Shown here: piece by piece, positions 22,874 to 33,172 of the stretch | Position numbering within the stretch: position 1 is the first letter of the stretch | Layout: the number at the start of each line of letters is the position of its first letter | NCBI GenBank assembly: GCA_010015805.1 | Contig: ML978122.1 | Location: 3,196,453-3,260,452, forward strand | Direction of reading: 5' to 3' | Source of the DNA: Rhizodiscina lignyota | Taxonomy: Eukaryota > Ascomycota > Dothideomycetes > Aulographales > Rhizodiscinaceae | DNA length: 64,000 nt | Notes under the pieces: model-generated | Databases searched by the model: none | Seen by the model: only the letters and a program-made list of their open reading frames with translations | Told to the model about the DNA's origin: nothing | Program-made: the position numbers and the translations under genes

Positions 22874-23664
22874 TGCGCAACGAAGGGGCCGCGATGAAAT
22901 TCTGTTGGCACTGGTGACAACTCTCACCAAGCAGGGAAACGTCGGCTGTGATGACAAAAAATGTACAGATACTTCTGAATCCTCAACGTTAAACCGGCCT
23001 CTCTCCTCAGCATGCGTTTTCATTGTACATCGATAACCGGCTGGTGAAGGGGTTTCGGGCGTTGAGCGACATGATCACAGAAAGGCAAGTCTGAGCCGAC
23101 GTACCAAGATAATACTTAGCATCAATCTATCTTTATCTCCTGCATTTCCGTCCCGATCTCGATCTTTTGAAACCCCGGAAACTCGGCATGTTCTCCGCCT
23201 TCCCCCGAGTCGGGCTAGCTTCATCCCGCGCGGCTCTTGACGCGCCGCCAAAATCGCTCCCGCCGCCCAAAATCTTCTCCTCCTCGACTCGTCGGGCCCC
23301 AACGTTCCAGCTTCGACCACTCATGTTGGAATGTTCGAGCAGAGTTCTCAAACAGTAGCCACAATTGCCAGTCACAGACATCTCGATGGCAAGAGAGGCG
23401 TCCCATTCGACGCCCAACTGCACCAAATGTAGGTTTCTGCATATGGGCATGCAAGTAACACCGCCTCTTCTTCACAAACTCGGCTTTTTCTTGCCGTAGC
23501 GTGGAAAAGCGCACATGCAATCGGGTTCAATGAAATTGAGGGCTCCCGCCCATTTTTCGATCGTTATCTTTTTCTTTCCTTTCAGCAGCTACTCTCACTC
23601 ATTTCGTCGTTCCCTGGAATGTACCAAGTGTGGTGGATACTAATACGCGATCACCTCTTCCACC
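22874..23664. other. Intergenic, promoter of the MFS gene
   Basis: 791 nt with no supported gene. The last 100 nt before the MFS ATG are C/T-rich, as in many fungal promoters. Confidence 0.4.
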
Positions 23665-25287
23665 ATGCTAACCATTCAGTCCGAGAAGGAGGTTGAAGTG
23701 GCGGAGCAGCCGTGCTCTTCCAAGCCGGCTAGCACGAGGACCGACTCTAACTTCTCCAACACGTCGAGTGACTTCGATGAGAAAGAGCCTCATGTACTTG
23801 AGGCCGGCGTCGATTACGACGAGAAGCATATCACCGAAGATGATGAGATCCACGAAGATAATGAGAGACCGCCCACGCCGTCGCCACTCAAGAAGACAGC
23901 TTCCAATGTCCTCACAAAGGTGGCCAGTCATATGACGACACGCTCCATCGTCAACCCTGGACCACCACCCGACGGCGGCATCAAGGCATGGACGCAGGTA
24001 GCAATGGGCTGGATTGTTATCTTCACCACTTGGGGTACGCTTCATTCTCAGACCCCTTCAACCGCCACCATACTAACCACCGTAAAGGCTACGTCAACTC
24101 TTTCGGCGCCTTCCAGCCCTATTACACCTCCACCCTCCCTGGCGTCAATGCATCCACTGTCTCCTGGATCGGTAGCATCCAGGTCTGGTTGACCTTCTTC
24201 ATCGGCGCCTTCTCCGGACGCATGCTCGACGCGGGCCTCTTCGTGCCAGCCTTCTGCGTTGGTGCCGTGCTGCAGCTACTTGGAATCTTCATGATGAGCT
24301 TGTCCACAAAGTACTGGCAGCTCGTGCTCACGCAGGGTATCATGACAGGCCTCGGCGGCGGCATCTTCTTCTGTCCCGCGCTCGGCCTCGTCGCGACGTA
24401 TTTCAGCAAGAGGAGGGCAATGGCGATAGCGATTGCGAGTACGGGGAATGCCGTCGGAGGAATGATCTACCCTGTGCTGGCGAAGGAACTTCTTGGGCGA
24501 ATTGGCTTCGCGTGGACGACCAGGGTGCTTGGGTTCGTTAACCTGGCCGGGCTGCTGGTATGCGCAGTCTTCATGAGGCCGAGACTGCCGCCGCGAAGGA
24601 GCGGACCGATCATCGACTGGACCGCGTGGAAGGAGCCGATGTATGTGCTTTTTGTGATCGGCATGATGGCCACGACGTGGGCGTTGTACTTCTGTCTATA
24701 TTATGTATGTCCCTGCCTCCCCTTATCTCACACTGTTATTCGACTAGTGTACTAACACCGATGCCCAGCTCGCCTCTTTCGCCATAAATGTCACCCACCT
24801 CCCCTACACCACCTCCACCACACTCATCATTATCGTCAATGGCGTCGGCGTCCCCGCGCGTCTCATCCCCCCTCTCTTCGCAAATCGATACGGTCTCCTA
24901 AACACCTTTATCCCCTTGCTGCTCTCCACCGCCCTCCTCACCTATCTCCAAGCCGCAATTACCTCCACTACGGGACTCTATATCTGGACCGTCGTGTATG
25001 GCATGAGCAACGCCGCGTTCCAGTGCCTCGTACCCACTACAGCAGCGAGTTTGTGCAATGACTTAAGTCGTGTGGGGACGCGGCTGGGGATGCTGTTTAG
25101 TTGTATGTCTTTTGCGGCGCTGACGGGACCGCCGATTGGCGGGGCGATTATTGGCTCATTGGGTAGTGGGAGGGAAGGGTATATTGCTGCGGTGTGTTGG
25201 GCAGGGAGTGCAGCGCTATTAGGTGTTGTATTAATCTATGTTGGGAGAGTTTGGGTATTTGGCTGGAGCTGGAAGGTGAAAGTCTGA
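23665..25287 (+). CDS. MFS transporter of the monocarboxylate (MCT/Mch) type
   Basis: Model join(23665..24034, 24088..24704, 24769..25287), 501 residues. Introns of 53 and 64 nt (GTACGC/AAG with CTAAC; GTATGT/CAG with CTAAC) restore membrane helices. A hydrophilic, acidic N-terminal tail of about 100 residues precedes PPPDGGIKAW, the conserved segment at the first helix of SLC16-like MCT proteins. About twelve hydrophobic segments follow, for example WIGSIQVWLTFFIGAFSG, GLGGGIFFCPALGLVATYF with the KRRAMAIAIASTGNAVGG loop, and near the end MLFSCMSFAALTGPPIGG. Plasma-membrane or vacuolar location is likely. Fungal members are often called monocarboxylate or riboflavin permeases, but most have no known substrate, so none is named here. 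Confidence 0.9.
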
Positions 25288-25982
25288 GATGCAAGGGAAA
25301 TAGAAGTAGAAAGAGTATGGGAATTTGATTAACAGATGGGCATTTTGGGCGTTAAACTCGAAAATAGATGGGATAGAAAGAGATGGATTCCAAAATATCA
25401 GAGATCATAGATCGATCTAGACCATACCTTAGACAGGTTTCTTTTTGTTATGTGGCAGGCACAAGACGAGGCGATGGCGTTGGAAAATGCTTTACTTTCG
25501 GCATATGGGTGGATTAACACAGGGCATTTCTTATGCTGACCAGCTTTCAGCTATTTCCATGTTTATGGATCTCGAAGGAGGTGTATCTCTTCTTGAATCG
25601 GATTGAGATATCGGTGTGATGGGTGAAGAAGCCTCCTCATTGGTACTTCTGACTTGGGAACGATCTTCAAAATGATGTATGGGAGTGTGGGCCAGACTTT
25701 TAAACTCGATCGATTTTCTCATGCCTCATGATGTATGTAGTCTGGGTAGCGGTAATGCAATGGACTGCGGTCATTGGCCTGGCCTTTTACTTGCGCGAAC
25801 CTTTACGGAGGCTTATATGTTCTTTAGATCGGCCGAGAGTTATCAGCAAACTCGGAGCTGTAGTCTCCAATCATGCGCTCAGCACAAACAATATGCTTTG
25901 TTGTATCTGCTCGGCTTAGACTCAAATAGTCTTGACATTATGACTATTCTTCAATTCTCGTTTCAGCTGCCCGGATACAGCC
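25288..25982. other. Convergent intergenic region, nothing recognised
   Basis: 695 nt between the MFS gene and the 3' end of the small minus-strand gene. The short plus-strand ORFs here and over the next gene look like shadows. Confidence 0.4.
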
Positions 25983-26478
25983 TCATAACTTCGTCGTCGG
26001 AGTCACCCTCCTCTCCTCAAAAATATAGCCCTGAGCAACGGGATTGTACATGGCCCCTCGTCCTCCTGTGTCCAGTATTGGGAACGGCGGTTTTCTCAGC
26101 CGCTCGGTGAAGAAGACTGGATGTCTGGTCGCGCTGTTGTACGACGCCATATCTGCGCACATCCGCATCTGCTCAGCGTGCAGGGGTGTTTGCGGAGCAG
26201 ACAGCATGCGGGGCGTGAGGATGCCGAACGACGGATGCGAGCTTAACGGGGGATATGGAGGCATTGCTTCTATCTGAGAGCTTGGGCGAGCTGCGGAGGC
26301 GGATTGACGAGCCTCAAGGTGTCGAATCTGCTGCTGACCAAGTGCGTGGTGGTCCGAATGCTGTGCGGAAGGGGGAGGGGGTATCTGGGGTGAACAGAGT
26401 CAGTGCTGGCGGGTATGCGGCATTGCGGGTGAGAGTTTGAGTCACCTTTGGCCGCGAGGGCTGGAGTGAAGGAAACAT
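25983..26478 (-). CDS. Uncharacterised 144-residue protein, two exons
   Basis: Model complement(join(25983..26384, 26446..26478)). Exon 1 encodes only 11 residues (MFPSLQPSRPK). The 61-nt intron has a GTGACT donor, a CTGAC branch site and a CCCAG acceptor and is phase 0. The N-terminal 60 residues are Pro/Ser/Gln/His-rich and likely disordered. The rest has a protein-like pattern with several aromatic and charged positions: GILTPRMLSAPQTPLHAEQM, then HPVFFTERLRKPPFPILD, then AMYNPVAQGYIFEERR. There is no signal peptide, membrane segment, zinc ligand set or family I can name. It faces the double-ABC gene head to head, with 188 nt between start codons, so the two probably share a promoter. I am fairly sure it is a gene because the splice restores a continuous frame. 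Confidence 0.6.
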
Positions 26479-26666
26479 TATAAGCGGCAGCTTCTACAGG
26501 GCGGAGAAGAAGGAGAAGTCATTGTTCAAGAGCTTTCTCCGCAACGATCGGAGAGTGGAGCGAGTGGTGCTTGAGGTGGGCAACAGCCGCCTCGGTTGAA
26601 CGCGGCGCGGAACGTCATCGTCGCGTGCTCCACCACCTTTTTTTCTGTATACACAACAGCTCAGCA
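26479..26666. promoter_or_regulatory. Short divergent promoter (188 nt)
   Basis: Separates the starts of the 144-residue gene (minus) and the double-ABC gene (plus). No TATA box is obvious. Confidence 0.5.
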
Positions 26667-28955
26667 ATGCGCCGCCCGCCCACGCGCCTCTTCCACTCCT
26701 CCATCCGGCGCAATGCCGCTCAGGAGACATCCCAATTGGCCAAGCCGCCGCTGATCCAGATCAAAGACGGGACGTTCTATCGACACCATCCAAACTCGCT
26801 CCCTCCCGCAGGCCACGATGCTCCTCCGAACCCGGCGCTGTTCCCCAACCTCACCTTCACCCTCCCCTCCTTCTCCTCGCCCACACAGCACTGGTCCATC
26901 CTGAGCGCCTCGTCGTCAGCACGCACCACCTTCCTCCAAGCCCTGCGCGGCCAGCACCTCTGCTTCCCGCCAACAGCGCGCTCATACCCATACCTGTCCA
27001 CCCCTGAAATCGGCACCAAAGACTCGCGCCTGCGTTTCCCCGCTCACGCAATTCAATATGTCGGCTTCGATGCTGAGCGCAGTGGCCTCGGCGGAACGAG
27101 CATACGTGGCGCGTATTTGGCGAGCCGGTACGAGAGCAGGCACGAGGTGGACGATTGGACGGTGATGCAGTATTTGAAGGGCGAGACGGAGCTGAACGCT
27201 CCGGAGCAGGAAGAGCTGTTGCACCGGCCGAGGGGGGAGCTGCTAGAGAGAGTGATTGGTGACTTGAGGCTGGAGAAGTTGGTGGACATGCCAGTGGGGA
27301 ATTTGAGCAATGGACAGACGAGGAGGGCGAGGATCGCAAAGGCGCTGTTGGGAGCGCCGGAAGTGCTACTGTTGGACGGGCCTTTTATGGGCCTTGACCC
27401 TCCAACGTTGCGGCATCTCTCCTCCCTCCTGCACCAGCTCGCCGAAGCACAAGCGCCCCGTCTCATCCTCTCTCTCAAGCCCGACGATGTCATCCCAGAC
27501 TGGACAACGCATCTCATGTTCCTCGATGCAAACTACAACACGGTGGCGCAAGGACCTCGAGCAGAAGTCTTCGAGCAGATATCAGACATGTACCATGATG
27601 TGATCTTCAAATCCCGAAACGCATTTCGACAACTGCAGCAGAAGTCCGAGCTGAACCCCTTATGGCTCTCTATCCGCGAGATTGGCCGCCATCTCAAGGA
27701 CAGAGGATACCTACCCGAGCCAGATATGAATTCACGCAAGTATAGACACGCATCAAACATCTCCACAGCCTCGGATTCGGATCCAGAGCAGCTCAGCAAG
27801 GACGGTTTCTCGATATTCGACACCGGCAACGCTCCAATCCTCGGCAATCCCGTCGTTGAAATGTCAGGCGTCCAGATCCGCTACGGCGACAAATGCGTCC
27901 TCGGCGACTGGCATACTCCCTCCCACTCGCCTGGCTTGCACTGGACTGTCCGCCATGGCCAACGCTGGGGCATCTTCGGCCCCAACGGTTCCGGAAAGAC
28001 TACGCTCCTTTCCCTCCTCACATCCGACCACCCGCAATCCTACTCCATCCCTATGAAGCTCTTTGGCCGCTCGCGCCTCCCCCAGCGCGGCAAGCCCGGC
28101 CTCACGCTCTGGGACATCAGCGCACGCCTCGGCCACTCAAGTCCCGAGGTACACACTTTCTTCCCGCGCCACCTCACCCTACGCCGCGCGCTCGAAAGCG
28201 CGTGGGCCGACACGCCCCTGTCACCACCCAAGCTTACGCACGAAGCCGACCTCAAAGTCGATGCTGTGCTGCGCTGGTTCCAAGCCGAGCTCGCACCGCA
28301 ATTAGGGATGACGGCGCAGCAAAAGAACGAGATGCTACGCTTTGATGGGAGCCGCTTCGATGGGAGCGGGAACGATCCCTTCCGCTCGTACAAGAATGGC
28401 AGTCCGGAGTTACGACAGATCCGCAGGGATTTTGAGGACCAGGATATTCATGTCGGCATGGGGCTTGAGTGGGCGGAGGAGACGCGCTTCGGCGAGGTGC
28501 CGTTTAGTGCGCAGCGCGTACTGCTGTTCCTCAGAGCCATCATACGCAATCCTGAGCTCCTTATTCTCGACGAGGCGTTCAGCGGCATGGACGAGAGCGC
28601 GCGCGATCGCTGCCTGCTATTTCTAAGCTATGGCGAGCGAAAGACATACCGCTTCCTCGATCCGAACGCTTCTGCGGAGAGGGTCGGGATGTCAGCAATG
28701 CCGGCGGCGGGAGAGGCGAAGGTCGTGGACAGCGACATCAGCCGGCTGGATCGGGTGCGAGTGGAGGGACTGAAAAGCGATCAAGCGATACTAGTGGTGA
28801 GCCATAATCCGGCGGAGGTGCCTGGATGTGTGAGGGAGTGGATTTGCCTGCCGGAAGCTGGCATGGGAGAGGCGAGGTTTGGACGGTTAGAAGGGCCGTT
28901 GGGGGTTGGTGGCGTGGAAGGGGAAAAGCGGTGGAAGGGTATCTGGGGTGTATAG
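26667..28955 (+). CDS. Soluble double-ABC ATPase with one degenerate ATP site
   Basis: 762 residues, single exon. The start at 26667 gives an Arg-rich, hydroxylated, acid-free leader (MRRPPTRLFHSSIRR) that resembles a mitochondrial presequence. Two ABC domains and no transmembrane segments are seen. Domain 1: Walker A is degenerate (SASSSARTTFL, about 80-90, no conserved Lys), the signature is near-normal (LSNGQ, 213-217), and Walker B has Gly in place of the catalytic Glu (LLLDGPF, 234-240). Domain 2: Walker A is intact (GPNGSGKT, 437-444), the signature is degenerate (FSAQR, 612-616), and Walker B is intact (LILDEAF, 631-637). The layout matches yeast YDR061W and fungal relatives, putative ABC proteins of unknown function related to ModF/PhrA-like ATPases. 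It may act in mitochondria; the role is unknown. Confidence 0.87.
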   Translation: MRRPPTRLFHSSIRRNAAQETSQLAKPPLIQIKDGTFYRHHPNSLPPAGHDAPPNPALFPNLTFTLPSFSSPTQHWSILSASSSARTTFLQALRGQHLCFPPTARSYPYLSTPEIGTKDSRLRFPAHAIQYVGFDAERSGLGGTSIRGAYLASRYESRHEVDDWTVMQYLKGETELNAPEQEELLHRPRGELLERVIGDLRLEKLVDMPVGNLSNGQTRRARIAKALLGAPEVLLLDGPFMGLDPPTLRHLSSLLHQLAEAQAPRLILSLKPDDVIPDWTTHLMFLDANYNTVAQGPRAEVFEQISDMYHDVIFKSRNAFRQLQQKSELNPLWLSIREIGRHLKDRGYLPEPDMNSRKYRHASNISTASDSDPEQLSKDGFSIFDTGNAPILGNPVVEMSGVQIRYGDKCVLGDWHTPSHSPGLHWTVRHGQRWGIFGPNGSGKTTLLSLLTSDHPQSYSIPMKLFGRSRLPQRGKPGLTLWDISARLGHSSPEVHTFFPRHLTLRRALESAWADTPLSPPKLTHEADLKVDAVLRWFQAELAPQLGMTAQQKNEMLRFDGSRFDGSGNDPFRSYKNGSPELRQIRRDFEDQDIHVGMGLEWAEETRFGEVPFSAQRVLLFLRAIIRNPELLILDEAFSGMDESARDRCLLFLSYGERKTYRFLDPNASAERVGMSAMPAAGEAKVVDSDISRLDRVRVEGLKSDQAILVVSHNPAEVPGCVREWICLPEAGMGEARFGRLEGPLGVGGVEGEKRWKGIWGV

Positions 28956-29743
28956 AAGATATAGACAGTGCCTTTCTGTATGGGAAAAGCTTTATCATAG
29001 AAAGGATAGTGGTCAGAGGCTTAGATTTTCACAAGTCCGCGCAAGGCATATGAGCGGACTCCGGTAATAATCAAATGAAACCTCCACACCAACGACACCG
29101 CGTAGAGCCTAGCCTCGAAGAATATGTATAGCTATCTCGAGTATCAAGTGTTCTTCCGACTTTCACCTACAGGCTAGGAGCCATGAAACCGTAAAACAGT
29201 ATGTGTTCACACATCTTGCTAATTAGGAACAATAACCCTAACCTCAAAGTAGGGTTGGGAACCCTAGAGTAACAGTGCCGCTGGCTGAAATGATACTGCC
29301 TAGGGTTTAAGAACCCTAAGTAGCATTTTCGCGTGGCACGTTTCCTTATATACAATCATCTGGTTACGCAACAAGCGATTGTGTCTTCCTGATGGCGAAT
29401 GCCACGCTGTCATCGTTCTGATTATTAAGTTTGTGCATCCAAAGAACTGTTCCTGCCTGTGGTTTCGCTTCGCCATCAGTGTGAAAGATATCTACGCACA
29501 ATCCTCCCGCAAGGGCCTTCGGCCGCGGCGCTTGTCCCCTATTTAGTATTTCACAATAGCATACCTCTGCATAGGCTGGAGCATTCGTCGAAGGTACTGC
29601 GGGCATGTGTGACTTAGAGCACAGCGTAGGCGTCGCCGCGGAATGCAAACCGCGCATAGACATAACATTCCAGAAGTTATCGAACCTCGTCGAAATGATA
29701 TATTGAGTGTGCATGAGATTCTTCGCGCAGATGTGCGATTGAG
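28956..29743. other. Convergent intergenic region with AACCCT/AGGGTT cluster
   Basis: 788 nt between the 3' ends of the double-ABC gene and pop4. A 384-nt minus-strand reading (29364-29747) begins on the pop4 stop codon and lacks protein-like features, so it is treated as 3' UTR. The cluster at 29234-29317 is listed separately. Confidence 0.45.
29234..29317. repeat. Cluster of telomere-like AACCCT/AGGGTT hexamers in inverted pairs
   Basis: AACCCT at 29234, 29260 and 29312, and AGGGTT at 29251 and 29302. Two pairs form perfect small inverted repeats: AGGGTT-GGG-AACCCT (29251-29265) and AGGGTT-TAAG-AACCCT (29302-29317). The first copy extends to TAACCCTAACC. Confidence 0.7.
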
Positions 29744-30536
29744 TCAAACGTCATCCGAGAAGTGCTGCTTGAACTTTTTGTTCACTCGATCTGGCGCCCG
29801 GTTCTTGAGACGATCTCCATGCAACTCAAATACTAGATGTGGCGGCACATCGTCCATCGCATCAACGCCTGTCTTCGTCTCGCTGAAAGGAACTTCGACT
29901 CGAAATATGGTGTGCTCCTTTGGTACGACTGTATGTATGACGTTAGCGCTCCAGTCCAAGATTGTGAGAGATGCACGAGGACATACACTTAATCTCGTTC
30001 TTCCTGGTGATGATCTCGAATGTAAACTTTGTATCTTTCACCACAATCCCTTTCAACCCGACTCTGCTCACACACTTGCTCCTCACAACTTCTACCTCCG
30101 CGCCATGGAAGTCTGCGCTTGCAAGCATCGGGCCCGCACTCGCAGCCGTGGCAAAGCTTCCTCTTCCATGTGCGCTCTTCAACTCGTCCGTCCTGCCGAT
30201 GCCCAGAATCTCTCTCATGTATCCAGCCCATATTCGATTCAAGCCCACATACAGCTCCCATCTCTTCTCCGAGTCTGGAATCTCGTACACGCTCAACTGC
30301 CTCTTCTGCTTCGCGCTCAATGGGCGTGGTTTATTACTGCGACGGCGGAGCTCTCGGCGTTTCTGGCGCTCATTCTGTCTCTGAGCGCGTGCGTCGATGA
30401 CGGAAGGTGGTGGTGAAGAAGGTCGGATGAGCAACGGCTTGGTGACGACTTTGTCTTGGAAGATGCGCGACGCAGTATCGGGAGAGTGGGCACGGGCGAG
30501 AAGGTCCTCTGCTATATGGAAGCGATTTCGATTCAT
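29744..30536 (-). CDS. pop4: RNase P/MRP protein subunit Pop4 (p29)
   Basis: Model complement(join(29744..29928, 29987..30536)), 244 residues; 58-nt intron with a GTATGT donor and an ATACAG acceptor. The N-terminal half is basic (QRQNERQKRRELRRRSNKPR). The Pop4/Rpp29 core follows: a helix (YVGLNRIWAGYMREILGIG), then the Sm-like beta-barrel with ADFHGAEVEVVRSKCVSRVG and LKGIVVKDTKFTFEIITR. Across the splice comes VPKEHTIFRVEVP, the typical last strands of p29. The protein binds the catalytic RNA of nuclear RNase P (tRNA 5' processing) and RNase MRP (rRNA processing). An acidic/hydrophilic insert in the last exon precedes a basic tail. It is divergent from the PNPO gene, with 350 nt between starts. 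Confidence 0.9.
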
Positions 30537-30886
30537 TGCTGTGTTGTGGAATGATGGATGATGAATTTAAGCTAGTGGTCGAAGTTTTAGATTGTCGCGT
30601 GCGAACAGAGCTCGGATGCCATTACGCTACTCTCACCAGGGTTGAGGTGAGGGTCGCCGGCTTCGAGTTTACCGATAGCTCTTGAATAGTTCAATGAGGG
30701 AGAGAGTTTGATCGAGCATTGCGAGATTGGAGATGTGGCAGACAGTGCCATTGTAGTTTAAAGGTTTGGCTTGAAATCACTCGGAGATTGTACGGAGATT
30801 GGAGATCACTGAGGTGGTCAATGCCCAATGATCATTTCATCTCCTTCACGACAGCATCACACCATCAACTCGCAACATATTTCTTC
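30537..30886. promoter_or_regulatory. Divergent promoter of pop4 and PNPO genes
   Basis: 350 nt between opposite start codons. No TATA box or recognised operator. The PNPO frame stays open to 30719, with an alternative in-frame ATG at 30821. Confidence 0.5.
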
Positions 30887-31630
30887 ATGCGTTTTCTGCC
30901 CCAAAAAACATTCAGAAGTGCTGTTCGCGCAATGTCAACGACAACACCCGCCTCCGGCACAAAGGAGAAGCTCATTTTCGCTCCTGGCGGTCCCGCAGAG
31001 CAATTCAATATCGCATCGCTCGACATCCCTCAACTAGAGCGCAATCCTCTTGTTCAATTCAATGCCTGGTTCGCGGAAGCGCATTCCGCAGGCGTGTATC
31101 ATCCTGAGACCGTTAATTTTGCCACTGCCGAGCTTCCCTCTGGGAGGGTCTCAGCGCGCACGCTGTACATGAAAGAGCTCGATGAGCGTGGTTTTGTCAT
31201 GTACTCAAACTGGGACACGAGCAGGAAGGCTGCAGATCTCAATTCGAATCCGCAAGCGGCACTGACGTTCTTCTGGAGGGAGCTGGAGAGGCAGGTAAGG
31301 GTTGAAGGTCGCACGGAGAGGATTAGCCGCGAGGAGAGCCAGGTCTACTATGATACCAGGATCAGAGGAAGCAGGATTGGCGCATGGGCAAGTAGGCAGA
31401 GCGCGGTGCTGAAGGACAGGCAGGAATTAGAGGGAAGGGTCAAGGAAGTTGAGGAAAAGTTCGAAGGGCAAGACAAGTTTCCAGTTCCGGACTTTTGGGG
31501 TGGGGTGAGAGTGGTTCCAGACATGATTGAATTTTGGCAGGGCCGGCAGAGCAGATTGCATGATCGATTCCGATACGAAAAGGACGAAGGCGCAGAGGGA
31601 GGATGGAGGATAGAAAGATTGAGTCCCTGA
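30887..31630 (+). CDS. pdx3: Pyridoxamine 5'-phosphate oxidase
   Basis: 247 residues from ATG 30887, which gives a short basic leader (MRFLPQKTFRSAVRAM). ATG 30932 would remove it, and ATG 30821 would extend it. The family core is complete: NPLVQFNAWFAEAH, the FMN-contacting segment SGRVSARTLYMKELDERGFV, then YSNWDTSRKAADLNSNPQAA, FFWRELERQVRVEGRTERIS, and the C-terminal signature ending (PDFWGGVRVVPDMIEFWQGR, then RLHDRFRY). The enzyme uses FMN and oxygen to convert pyridoxine or pyridoxamine phosphate to pyridoxal phosphate, the last step of the salvage route of vitamin B6. Length is normal for fungi. The leader could be a weak mitochondrial signal, or the enzyme may be cytosolic. Single exon. 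Confidence 0.93.
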   Translation: MRFLPQKTFRSAVRAMSTTTPASGTKEKLIFAPGGPAEQFNIASLDIPQLERNPLVQFNAWFAEAHSAGVYHPETVNFATAELPSGRVSARTLYMKELDERGFVMYSNWDTSRKAADLNSNPQAALTFFWRELERQVRVEGRTERISREESQVYYDTRIRGSRIGAWASRQSAVLKDRQELEGRVKEVEEKFEGQDKFPVPDFWGGVRVVPDMIEFWQGRQSRLHDRFRYEKDEGAEGGWRIERLSP

Positions 31631-33172
31631 GGAGGATATTCGAGCGAAGCTAAGAAGAAAATTTGACCGATGGACTCTCTTCTCAAGTCATGTCCCGTGA
31701 TATCGCGTCCATTTCGCGATGACACATCGATTGTAGTCGAAGGGCGCGTTTGATACGAGGTGGCCGATAAGATGGAGGACGCACATTCGGTCGACGAGGA
31801 TTTCGTACTCGCGACAGCCAATCGGATACGCCCGCTGGCCATGGAAATGATTCCCTGACGTCGCGAAAATGCCTCGACGCGCTGCTCAAACTGCGGCAGT
31901 AATCTTGGAGAGTCGGACTGCTAGGCAAAATTGGAAGTGTTTTAGAGGCATTTGTCAGGGGCTGAAACTTTGAATATTCCTAATATGGAGAGTTTGTCTC
32001 GCCTATTCAGGTTGGTGCCGTTCCAATGCTAGCGCATGACCCGTTCGAGCATGCTTCTGTGCTGATTGTTACCTGATAACCACACGACAACCTGATATGG
32101 ATTTGAGAACGAATCCTAGAGCGTTGCCGTAATAAGCGCCTGCTTCCATAAGCTCCGTTCGCGCTTGGAGTTTCCAGCACTCTGGTGGCCTCTCAGTCTG
32201 ACTGCTGCACAAGTTCTCTACTCGGGTTCGGGTTTTGAATGCCTGGATTCCTAATCGAGCAGCCTCAGTGCCATCCCTTATGCAGTCAACAATGCCGGTG
32301 GCGTGCATCCGCGGAAGAGGCCAACAAGTCTCCCTGGTACGAGCGACGTGGGATTCGACGTCCACCGCGCCGGCACATCGTTTCCCCCTTTCCGATCATG
32401 CGAATTCTCCATGGCGCGACTCGGCGGCGGCCAAACGCGGAAGCATCTCACTCAACTCTCTGCCGTAAAGTGATGACAACGACTCGCATCCATCCCGGCG
32501 ACCGATCCATGCAAATTCGCCCTGACGACTTCTCAACTTGGATGGTGTCCCCCGCAAATGCTTCTCGAGCCTTGTCGCTTCCGTTTGGCGCGGACGAATG
32601 ATGGGCGGTGCCTGCAGACGGCGTGCTCTCCAATGCGCTATGTATGGATGTCGTGCTTCTGACTTGCATCAAACGCTGGAAAAACTCTTCTTGCCATGCA
32701 GCATCCTTCTCGCGAGTTTGCAGGAGCTTCTAGCTCTTTTTCGCCCGGCGGTTATGCCCTGGCCCGCTCGAAGCGCGAATAATGCTCGCGTTCCACAATA
32801 GATCCACTGTCAGATACGTCATGGACAGCGGCGGCTTGCGCCGTGCGGGTACCTCAGGCTTGACCAGACTCGCTGATCAGGCCGGGGCCTTGTTTGGCTG
32901 AGACGCGAAGAGCCGAAGAGGCAGTTTGTACGCGTCTTGTCGACTGGGATCGGGCGTATTATTAGTTATAGCCAGACAATGGTGTTCCTTGAGCCTATCC
33001 ACCTGATGCCGGATTGATTCGCTGAGAAACATCATCTTCTCGGCTCAATCGGTGGTATACATCATTAGCCTTTGGCATTTTCAGCGTCAGTCAACTCAGC
33101 GTCAAGTATATATCCTTCAATCATCTTAAGAATAAGCCGGAACACCCCGTGACGACAGCCTCAGTCCTCATC
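31631..33172. other. Intergenic region without a supported gene
   Basis: 1.54 kb. ORFs on both strands are below about 120 codons and overlap one another. The right part is the egt1 promoter. No TATA, repeat or transposon remnant is recognised. Confidence 0.45.

Noticed and set aside
25679-26277. Plus-strand ORFs of 143 and 77 codons
   Set aside because: They lie opposite the better-supported spliced minus-strand gene 25983-26478 or in its 3' flank.
29364-29747. Minus-strand ORF of 127 codons just after pop4
   Set aside because: Starts on the pop4 stop codon, has no signal or domain, and is best explained as pop4 3' UTR.
29971-30416. Plus-strand ORFs opposite pop4
   Set aside because: Shadow frames of a recognised gene on the minus strand.
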